This document shows positions 1 to 5,038 of a DNA stretch of 5,038 bases, in pieces (the stretch's first letter is position 1; every line of letters starts with the position of its first letter). The notes under the pieces were generated by a model. That model was not told the origin of the DNA and ran no database searches. It worked only from the letters and a program-made list of their open reading frames with translations. The stretch is taken from NCBI GenBank assembly GCA_020426085.1, contig JAGQQP010000350.1, positions 1 to 5,038 on the forward strand. The letters run 5' to 3'. The translations under genes were made by a program, and so were the position numbers. Origin of the DNA: Planctomycetaceae bacterium. GTDB taxonomy: Bacteria; Planctomycetota; Planctomycetia; Planctomycetales; Planctomycetaceae.

Positions 1-2466
1 CGGCGGTGTACCTATCGAGCCCCAGTCCACGTGTTTACGTAATTGAGTGTCCCAGACAGCACCGAACATGCCACGTTCCAGTTCGATCCCAAGTCGTTTG
101 CGAATTTTCACAGCGGAATTTCCCCGCTCCTCCAGCAAACGGAATTCGCATTCCATATCGAAATCACTGTACGCACTTTTCGTCTGCAGGTCCTTATAAC
201 CGGAGGCCCAGGTGATCTTATACCCTTTCGAACCTGGATTCAGACGGCAGCCTTTGGGATCCATCTCCATCTGATTAACGGATGAACCGAGCAGGACGGT
301 CCACTCCGGCGCATCGCCTGCAGGATCGTAGGTCAGGCCTTTGGCTTCGGTTGAGTTCCATTCACATAAAATCCCCCCCCGCTTGCTTCGATCCAGGCCG
401 GACCAGTTCTGGATTGTTCTGGAAAATCCGCTCTGCTGCTCCGCAGCGCTGGCAGCAAGACTTTTCAGAAAACGTGAATCCGCCACCGGCTTACCGTCGC
501 TCCAGGTCCATTTTCGCAGTGCAGGATCATAACCCGCATCGATCCAGCACACGTCTACATGATCCCGCAACAGACTGAGCAGAAACTGATTTTCCTCTTC
601 CGATTCAATCCGGGCCAGCTGACCGCCCAGATGCGCACCAACGCGTCTCGCTTCATCGATCGTCCAGTTACCTTCCACAAACATGTACTGATGACCTTTG
701 AAATTGATCCGTTTGCGACGGGTAATCGAAGAGGGAGATGGGAATTCAATTGTCGACGGCGCAGGCAGCTTGACTCCCTCGGGATAATGCACACGCGGAT
801 AACACCACATGCTCCGGTCGAAAAGACTGTTCCCCAGATCATCAACCAGCAGCTCCAGCCGCTTCGTTCCGGCGGGAAGGGCTACGGAGATTTTTTCAAC
901 ACAGGTTCTCTCCCCCATATAGACCGGCTTACCATCGGCCAAGACGATATATTTGACACCCTGACTGAAGGGGCAATACCCTACCGCTTCAAACCGCGTC
1001 GCCCCGGCTGGTAACTCGTAGACCAGCGAAGAAGGAGCATGTGCAAACAGAAATTCATGACAGAACACGAGGCTTTCCGGCGTAAGCGGACCTGAGCCGA
1101 CACTTTCAAAAGGAACATTGTGGGTCAGCCCGCCGATTTCCAGCTTCGATTCAGTGATCGTAAACGGCAACGCAGCTTCGCCCTGCCGATCGGAATCATC
1201 CCGGATCTGATCGACCGGACGTGAATAGAACCGGGGCTCACACCAGTAGACCCGATCGCAATACGTACTTCCGGCCGAATCCGTAACCAGTTCCATCTGT
1301 TTGGCACCACGGGGAAGATTCAACCTGATCTTCGCACAGGGGGCCTCACCCGTTTCGGTAAGCAGTTTCCCGTCCACGAAGATCTGATACTTCACAGCAC
1401 GGCTCGCATTATTATATGCGTTCACGGAAAAACTGACGGCCTGATCCGGAATCGGACACACCAGACGGGAAGGGGCATGAGCAGCGTAGTATTCTTTACA
1501 GAATACCGGCGTCGTGCTCACCATCGGCCAGATCGCGGAATAATCACCCGTATCGTGATTGTCCCAGAGCGGCGGCTGATTGACCCCCAGACGACCACCT
1601 CCCACGCGAATCTGCACGGGACGCTCGTCAACTAGCCGCAGAATTTGAGAAGGAACTCCAACCTGAACCGCAGTAGAGTCGGGATACAATGCATGTCGAA
1701 TGGACCCCGACAGCCCACGGACGCGTGCCTTCTGGAAGAGCGTTTCATTGTCATAGCTGGTCAGCCACAGATGCTGTATCCGGTTCACCGCCCAGTGAGC
1801 CCTTTCGTCGTTCGCCAGCCTCCACAGCGGACCTTCCCACTGCAGAAAATTTGCCTCGCCGTCCAGGTCGACTTCGATACGGGCCATTTCATGCTTGTGT
1901 CGTACACGAATGGTAAAGCGATGAGCCACGTCGCCTGCCAGTGCTACGTGAGTTTTTTTGAGGGGACTGTCGTCATAGTTTTTTTTATCAACCGAACTGA
2001 TCACCGACTGTGTGCCGTCAGAACGACCGAGGATCAGATGCAGCATGTGACGACCGACGGGGAAAAATACACCCACGCCTTCGTTCTTCCCTTTGCGGAT
2101 GAATTCGAACTCCGCGTCGTAATCACCGGTGATCACTGCCGGAAGCGGGAACCGCTGAAACTGCCCCGCAGAGCCCGGCCTCATACGAATCGATTTCCCA
2201 CTGGGTGATTCCGCCAGGTAAGCATTCCAGGCATCCCCCGTTGCTCTCCAGTCGACTCCCTCCGCCCACTCCAGCAGGTCAACCCATTCCCCCATCTTTG
2301 CACCCGCAAATCGGACTGGAGCAACCCCCTCTTTTTTACCCTCTGCCTCTTCTCTCCCCCCTGATTGTGCAGAAAGCTCTGCCACGCAAACGTACTGAAA
2401 CAGCAGAAACACAATTAACAGAGAAGTAGCAGAAAATCCTGAGCGATAATTCAAAGGTCGTTTCAC
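1..2466 (-). CDS. Large exported multidomain protein: LamG/DUF1080-like, two NPCBM-like modules, C-type-lectin-like domain (3' end outside window)
   Basis: The frame is open for 822 codons with no stop and runs off the left edge. The GTG start is preferred because GAAAGGG sits 7 bases upstream and the next in-frame ATG (codon 58) would remove an obvious signal peptide: Lys/Arg near residues 2-8, hydrophobic core about 15-28, likely cleavage after VCVA (29) or LSA (33). Domains seen: about 59-250, a concanavalin/LamG-like domain starting GEWVDLLEW, of the kind common in planctomycetes; about 275-415 and 442-560, two NPCBM-like carbohydrate-binding modules with matching AHAPS.LV, FVDGK/LADGK, LP.G.K..EL and WC.PR motifs; about 587-705, a C-type-lectin-like fold (NWTIDEARRVGAHLGG, LARIESEEE, WTWSDGKP, ILCEW) without a recognisable EPN/QPD calcium motif; from about 720, the start of a second DUF1080-like domain (FDMECEFRLLEERGNSAVKI). 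No catalytic site is visible. Inferred role: exported or surface glycan binding. Substrate and missing C-terminus are unknown. Confidence 0.88.
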   Translation of the reverse strand, partial: MKRPLNYRSGFSATSLLIVFLLFQYVCVAELSAQSGGREEAEGKKEGVAPVRFAGAKMGEWVDLLEWAEGVDWRATGDAWNAYLAESPSGKSIRMRPGSAGQFQRFPLPAVITGDYDAEFEFIRKGKNEGVGVFFPVGRHMLHLILGRSDGTQSVISSVDKKNYDDSPLKKTHVALAGDVAHRFTIRVRHKHEMARIEVDLDGEANFLQWEGPLWRLANDERAHWAVNRIQHLWLTSYDNETLFQKARVRGLSGSIRHALYPDSTAVQVGVPSQILRLVDERPVQIRVGGGRLGVNQPPLWDNHDTGDYSAIWPMVSTTPVFCKEYYAAHAPSRLVCPIPDQAVSFSVNAYNNASRAVKYQIFVDGKLLTETGEAPCAKIRLNLPRGAKQMELVTDSAGSTYCDRVYWCEPRFYSRPVDQIRDDSDRQGEAALPFTITESKLEIGGLTHNVPFESVGSGPLTPESLVFCHEFLFAHAPSSLVYELPAGATRFEAVGYCPFSQGVKYIVLADGKPVYMGERTCVEKISVALPAGTKRLELLVDDLGNSLFDRSMWCYPRVHYPEGVKLPAPSTIEFPSPSSITRRKRINFKGHQYMFVEGNWTIDEARRVGAHLGGQLARIESEEENQFLLSLLRDHVDVCWIDAGYDPALRKWTWSDGKPVADSRFLKSLAASAAEQQSGFSRTIQNWSGLDRSKRGGILCEWNSTEAKGLTYDPAGDAPEWTVLLGSSVNQMEMDPKGCRLNPGSKGYKITWASGYKDLQTKSAYSDFDMECEFRLLEERGNSAVKIRKRLGIELERGMFGAVWDTQLRKHVDWGSIGTPP

Positions 2467-2473
2467 TAGTTGT

Positions 2474-2480
2474 CCCTTTC
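2474..2480 (-). promoter_or_regulatory. Ribosome binding site of the large exported protein
   Basis: On the minus strand GAAAGGG is followed by seven bases and then GTG. The spacing is ideal and it supports the GTG at 2464-2466 as the start. No ATG in this frame lies near a comparable sequence upstream of the signal peptide. Confidence 0.6.
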
Positions 2481-2521
2481 AGTCTGAGCTCACAATAGAT
2501 GCACATCAACAGATGGAAATA

Positions 2522-2527
2522 ATTATA
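2522..2527 (-). promoter_or_regulatory. Candidate -10 element of the large exported protein
   Basis: On the minus strand the sequence reads AAAAAGTATAATTATTT, a perfect TATAAT match in an A+T-rich patch. It lies about 55 bases upstream of the GTG start, which would give a leader of about 50 bases. No good TTGACA-like -35 is seen at 16-18 bases, so the promoter may be weak, activator dependent, or a chance match. Confidence 0.4.
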
Positions 2528-2816
2528 CTTTTTGTGAATTCAGATGGAAGCAGCAACTTCGATAGATGTCGATCGCATTACAACATTTGATCGCAGGTTC
2601 AGAACGCCTGTTGAGAGAAACGAATCTTTTTCAACGACAAAACCTATCATCACGATAAAGTCTCCAGCAGATTCAGTTCTGCAGTCCCTGCACTTACTGA
2701 CGTGTCCTGGCGCATGCCACAAGCTACTGGACTAAAGATGCTGATACCGGCAAACGCCCTGAACGCCTCAACGTCGATCTTCAGTTATTTCGTTGAACCT
2801 CCCATGCGAGTGTCCC
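2528..2816. other. Intergenic region without a confident gene
   Basis: This stretch lies between the promoter of the large exported protein and the IS3 remnant. Overlapping open frames occur on both strands at 2540-2735 (60 and 63 codons). Neither has a convincing Shine-Dalgarno sequence, a recognisable domain or a membrane segment, and their overlap means at most one could be real. A separate coding-looking fragment at 2701-2796 is listed on its own. I see no terminator hairpin with a T run and no RNA gene. Confidence 0.5.
2701..2796 (+). pseudogene. Possible 3' tail of a lost plus-strand gene
   Basis: The plus-strand frame is closed by TGA at 2698-2700, then open for 31 codons to TGA at 2794-2796. 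The tail contains SYWTKDADTGKRPERLNVD and ends LQLFR, with a balanced, protein-like composition. It has no start codon or ribosome site of its own, so if genuine it is the remnant of a gene that was cut off. I do not recognise the family. It sits 20 bases from the end of the IS3 remnant, which fits a region scarred by insertion and deletion. It may equally be a chance open frame. Confidence 0.2.
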
Positions 2817-2841
2817 TGATCTGCCTTAAAAACCTGTACCA
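2817..2841 (-). repeat. Terminal inverted repeat at the surviving end of an IS3-family element
   Basis: The plus strand starts TGATCTGCCTT and ends CCTGTACCA, 18 bases beyond the transposase stop codon. From memory, IS3-family elements of the IS407 type often end in TGACCTGCCCC...ACCA, so this looks like a slightly decayed version. The partner repeat at the other end is not in the window because that half of the element is missing. Confidence 0.5.
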
Positions 2842-2859
2842 AGTCTTATGAAGGTTGGT

Positions 2860-3261
2860 TTAGGTAATTTCGCTGTGCAGTTGGAATGAGGGCGCAGCCC
2901 GATTGGAAACTGCACAGCGACTCGCAAACTCTGCCGGGGTAATATATCCCAGCGAACTGTGTGGGCGTTGCCCGTTATAATCTTCCTTCCAGGCAACTGT
3001 GAGGCTGCGGGCTGTTCCCAGACTCTCAAACACTTCGACTGCCAGGAAATCATCCCGGAATCGACTGTTGAAGCTTTCCGCATAACCGTTTTCCCAAGGG
3101 GCTCCCGGCTCGATATACAACGAGTCAATCTCCAGTTGACTCAGCCAGCGTTGAATCGCTTTGGAGACAAATTCCGGACCATTGTCACTCCGGATGCACT
3201 GCGGCACTCCTCTGAAAGAAAACAGTTCGGCCATCATCGCCGTCCGAAAAGACTCTGCCAA
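2860..3261 (-). pseudogene. IS3-family OrfB transposase (DDE integrase core), C-terminal half only
   Basis: The frame gives about 133 residues from a TTG, against roughly 270-290 for a full OrfB. Clear motifs of the rve integrase core are present: IRSDNGPEF with the second catalytic Asp (residue 26), IEPGAPWENGYAESFNSR with the catalytic Glu (residue 62), exactly 35 residues apart, and then YNGQRPHSSLGYITPAEFA near the C-terminus. The first Asp of the DDE triad and the helix-turn-helix region would lie upstream but are missing. In-frame sequence above the TTG (RNRCPS) may be residual homology before a TAG at 3304-3306. The TTG has no convincing ribosome site, so I regard this as a broken gene, although an automatic annotation could list it as a short CDS. 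The 3' end is intact and followed by the IS terminal repeat. Confidence 0.85.
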
Positions 3262-3321
3262 GGAGGGACATCGATTTCGGGATGAAGTCGCCGTTGAAGA
3301 TATCTAATAGTGCACTACCAA

Positions 3322-3468
3322 TCAGTCATAGCTACGGGACGGGGTGTTATGATTTTCTCGGATACGACGACGACGTGCCGCTTCTTTTTTGACTTCTTGT
3401 ACAAATTCGTAGATTGCTTTATAAAAAGACTGTCGCCAGTGACATGCCCCACGAATGACGCCAGTCAC
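3322..3468 (-). CDS. Small basic hypothetical protein or gene fragment
   Basis: From a GTG this frame encodes 48 residues, including HWRQSFYKAIYEFVQEVKK and then AARRRRIRENHNTPSRSYD to a TGA. The frame stays open upstream without a start preference as far as a TGA at 3589-3591, passing through the palindromic repeat. The C-terminal half is strongly basic with a four-arginine run and could form a helix. There is no Shine-Dalgarno sequence before the GTG. I do not recognise the family. It may be the tail of another inactivated mobile-element gene, a genuine small protein, or chance. It lies between the palindromic repeat and the broken end of the IS3 remnant. Confidence 0.25.
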   Translation of the reverse strand: MTGVIRGACHWRQSFYKAIYEFVQEVKKEAARRRRIRENHNTPSRSYD

Positions 3469-3495
3469 ACAACTTAGTGTTCTGTTGTTTTCCCG

Positions 3496-3556
3496 GCTGT
3501 TCTGCTCGCCTGTTGAAGCGGAGCGGAAGCAGGCGAGCAGAGCAGCTTCGCTTCCG
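3496..3556. repeat. G+C-rich palindromic (REP-like) repeat
   Basis: The left arm at 3496-3512 (GCTGTTCTGCTCGCCTG) pairs with the right arm at 3530-3546 over 17 positions, with one G-T wobble, around a 17-base loop. A competing pairing exists: CGGAAGC in the loop region (3524-3530) matches GCTTCCG at 3550-3556. The element lies about 60 bases downstream of the stop codon of the FHA-kinase-like gene. The bases following the stem on the minus strand are CGGGAAAACAAC, with no T run, so it is not a textbook intrinsic terminator. It may be a dispersed REP-type element that protects the 3' end of the transcript or contributes to termination. Confidence 0.6.
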
Positions 3557-3605
3557 GCACCGGGGGGGAGTCCGTCATGTATCGCGATTCAGAAACCGCA
3601 AAGCC

Positions 3606-4874
3606 TCACACTGAATACTCCAGTACGCGTTGGAGTTCGATTTTCATTTCGGTTGCAGATGAGTTGCGTTGTACGGGAGATTTTTTGAGAGACCTCAGCA
3701 CTACGTCTTCCAACAGATCAGGAATCGCGAGATGAATGGTCTTGGGTGGAGCGGGCGATTGAGAGAGTATCTTCTCAATTACCTCGGTATTTCGTCTGGA
3801 GCTGAAAGGATTTTCTCCTGTCAGCAGTGCATATAAAGTGACTCCCAGCTGGTACAGATCAGAACGATGGTCAACCGGTTCACCGCTGCCCAGTTGCTCG
3901 GGAGACTGCCAGGCGAGATCGCCGACGATATCTTGTTCAGTGGTGATCTGCTCCAGCTGACTGTGATTCCAAGCTTTAGCGAGTGTGACATCTCCGAGCA
4001 TCGCCTGTCTGGATTCGTTGTACACGAGAATATGTTCTGGCTTGATGTTTCGGTGCACAATTCCAGCCGCGTGAATCACTTCCAGCGCTCGGCAGATATC
4101 GATGCCGATGCGAGTTACCGTGCGCCAGTCGAGCATCCCGGCAATGCCAATTTTTTTGATCATCCCGGCGGCGCTGGTCCCCTGCACGTATTCGCTGACA
4201 GTATAACACAATCCGGTAGACAGCCCCGCGTCATGCATTCTGATAATACGGGAATGTTGAATTGTCATCATTGTCTGCACTGCCCGCAGGAATCGTCGTC
4301 GCATCGTTTCATCATAAAATAAATCAGGACGAAACAATTTTAAAGCGACATCCCTCTCAGCGCGGAAGTCTCGCGCTGCGAATGTCATCCCGGTTCGGGT
4401 ATTGGCAATCAGGGTATGTAGTTCATATTGTAGAAACGACCTATGCAGATAGCTGGCTGGAACAAAGGGTTTCAAGCTGAGTGCGGGGTTTTGAACTCCG
4501 GCTTTTACAGGCTGTAGCTCGTTTTGCTGGCTGTTTCCCTGGGAGAACAGGTCCAGATCTGCAATTCGCTTTGGTGGTAGGGTGACCACTTCCGGAGCGG
4601 ATTCAGCTGCTAAATAGATATCCGTTTCACCGATCGTAATTCGATCTCCGATTCCAAGTTCCGCGTCTTCGACCTGCTTGCCGTTCACGAAAGTACCCCA
4701 ACGACTACTGGCATCGGTCAGAAATACTTTGCCCTCCCGCGCGAGGACGCGGCAATGAACTCTGGATGCAGCAGGATCCTCGATTTGAATATCACAGGCA
4801 TTCCCTCTGCCAATCAGAATCAGCTCGCTCGATTCGAGTGGATGCAAATCACAATTAAAAATGAGATGAAACAT
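3606..4874 (-). CDS. FHA domain fused to a degenerate protein kinase domain (predicted pseudokinase)
   Basis: The 422-residue protein has an ATG start preceded by AGGGA at 8 bases. Residues 1-90 form an FHA domain, which in this family binds phosphothreonine peptides; the key residues G22-R23, S37, H40 and N64-G65 are all present. A linker (about 91-145) leads to a Ser/Thr kinase fold of the Hanks type (about 148-420). The ATP lysine is kept (VALKLF, K179), as are SPE (324-326), the RSDLYQLG segment with D339, and R403 near the end. Other active-site elements are lost: no GxGxxG loop (IANTRTGMTFA), the helix-C Glu is Ala198, HRD reads HRN (catalytic Asp to N276), the metal-binding Asn is His281, and DFG reads DVT (295-297). 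Phosphotransfer is therefore unlikely, and a scaffold or phospho-reader role is inferred. No signal peptide or membrane segment is seen, so it is probably cytoplasmic. It appears to be transcribed alone. Confidence 0.93.
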   Translation of the reverse strand: MFHLIFNCDLHPLESSELILIGRGNACDIQIEDPAASRVHCRVLAREGKVFLTDASSRWGTFVNGKQVEDAELGIGDRITIGETDIYLAAESAPEVVTLPPKRIADLDLFSQGNSQQNELQPVKAGVQNPALSLKPFVPASYLHRSFLQYELHTLIANTRTGMTFAARDFRAERDVALKLFRPDLFYDETMRRRFLRAVQTMMTIQHSRIIRMHDAGLSTGLCYTVSEYVQGTSAAGMIKKIGIAGMLDWRTVTRIGIDICRALEVIHAAGIVHRNIKPEHILVYNESRQAMLGDVTLAKAWNHSQLEQITTEQDIVGDLAWQSPEQLGSGEPVDHRSDLYQLGVTLYALLTGENPFSSRRNTEVIEKILSQSPAPPKTIHLAIPDLLEDVVLRSLKKSPVQRNSSATEMKIELQRVLEYSV

Positions 4875-4882
4875 ATTCAGAA

Positions 4883-4887
4883 TCCCT
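4883..4887 (-). promoter_or_regulatory. Ribosome binding site of the FHA-pseudokinase gene
   Basis: AGGGA on the minus strand stands eight bases before the ATG at 4872-4874. It supports this start, which also places the first FHA beta strand (FHLIFNCDLHPL) at the very N-terminus, as expected for an FHA domain. Confidence 0.5.
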
Positions 4888-5038
4888 GTTTGTTAGTTAA
4901 GTGAAGTTGGCTTTAATCAATGTTGCGAACCATGAATTCCCAGAGCAACGGGGCATGATATCACCGGTTCTTGTTAAGAGAGATGGAACCATTGTCGTGC
5001 CTCGCGCATCACTTTGGGCTGCCAGACGCAACAGTGTT
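4888..5038 (-). other. Upstream region of the FHA-pseudokinase gene; possible end of a preceding gene
   Basis: One minus-strand frame is open from the window edge for 46 codons to a TAA at 4897-4899, 22 bases before the kinase-like start. A second is open for about 20 codons (containing VMREARQWFHLS) to a TAA at 4974-4976. Either could be the 3' end of a preceding gene, but neither can be recognised at this length. A TTGATT about 40 bases upstream of the start is a weak -35 candidate with no good -10 partner. On the plus strand an ATG at 4983 is open to the window edge, but its purine-rich stretch is too close to be a proper ribosome site. Confidence 0.25.

Larger units (their letters stand above)
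2817..3275 (-). mobile_element. Truncated IS3-family insertion sequence (IS407-like)
   Basis: The remnant consists of the right terminal repeat and the C-terminal half of the OrfB transposase. The orfA gene, the N-terminal half of orfB and the left repeat are absent. Similarity to OrfB fades around RCPSL, near 3262-3275, so the left boundary is approximate. Just upstream the frame is closed by TAG at 3304-3306. No target-site duplication can be assigned with one end missing. The element cannot move on its own. Confidence 0.75.

Noticed and set aside
559..2208. Long plus-strand open frames (559-1014, 151 codons; 1645-2208, 187 codons)
   Set aside because: They lie entirely antisense to the 822-codon minus-strand frame, which has a signal peptide and recognisable domains. 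Their translations show no domains and they have no convincing ribosome sites.
2181..2414. Minus-strand 77-codon frame overlapping the start of the large exported protein
   Set aside because: It is out of frame with the domain-bearing protein, and its product (MCFCCFSTFAWQS...) has no family features.
2540..2735. Overlapping 60- and 63-codon frames on both strands
   Set aside because: Neither has a Shine-Dalgarno sequence or recognisable motif, and they are antisense to each other. They are kept only as an intergenic description.
3260..3383. AAGGAGG followed by an ATG at 3282 on the plus strand, opening a 34-codon frame
   Set aside because: The spacing of about 15 bases is too long for translation initiation, and the AAGGAGG lies antisense to the transposase remnant. 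The peptide resembles nothing known to me.
3496..3546. Intrinsic terminator for the FHA-pseudokinase gene
   Set aside because: The stem is strong but on the minus strand it is followed by CGGGAAAACAAC rather than a T run, so I call it a REP-like repeat instead.
3455..3688. Plus-strand 77-codon frame through the palindrome
   Set aside because: Much of it is translated repeat sequence and it overlaps the 3' end of the FHA-pseudokinase gene in antisense.
3867..4480. Plus-strand frames of 151 and 72 codons opposite the kinase-like gene
   Set aside because: They are shadows of the well-supported minus-strand gene with no independent evidence.
1..5038. CRISPR array, tRNA or rRNA genes, toxin-antitoxin or other defence system
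   Set aside because: No regularly spaced repeats, cloverleaf sequences or recognisable defence proteins were seen on either strand.

Overview
The window looks like chromosomal DNA from a planctomycete (phylum Planctomycetota). I infer this from protein style, not from a marker gene. It holds a large secreted protein with a LamG/DUF1080-like domain, two NPCBM-like modules and a C-type-lectin-like domain, next to an FHA plus kinase-like protein; both types are abundant in that phylum. The base composition is roughly balanced. All convincing genes lie on the minus strand.

Layout, left to right on the plus strand. (1) Positions 1-2466 are an uninterrupted minus-strand reading frame of 822 codons that runs off the left edge of the window. 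It begins at a GTG with a good Shine-Dalgarno sequence and a signal peptide, and a perfect TATAAT lies about 55 bases upstream. (2) Positions 2467-2816 carry no confident gene; a 31-codon open fragment at 2701-2793 reads like a gene tail. (3) Positions 2817 to about 3275 are one end of an IS3-family insertion sequence: a terminal inverted repeat and the C-terminal half of the OrfB transposase. The other half is gone, so the element is dead. (4) Positions 3276-3605 are a junction zone with a small basic minus-strand ORF and a strong G+C-rich palindromic repeat of REP type. (5) Positions 3606-4874 are a complete 422-codon minus-strand gene for an FHA domain followed by a protein-kinase fold. The kinase fold has lost several catalytic residues (HRD to HRN, the catalytic-loop Asn to His, DFG to DVT, the helix-C Glu to Ala, and the glycine loop). 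(6) Positions 4875-5038 are its upstream region.

The most interesting object is the FHA-pseudokinase: its phosphothreonine-binding residues are intact while the kinase active site is degraded, which suggests a phospho-dependent scaffold rather than an enzyme. The second is the modular carbohydrate-binding-type exported protein with a visible internal domain duplication. I see no sign that these two genes form one operon: about 1.1 kb of IS and repeat debris separates them. I found no CRISPR array, tRNA, rRNA or defence system.
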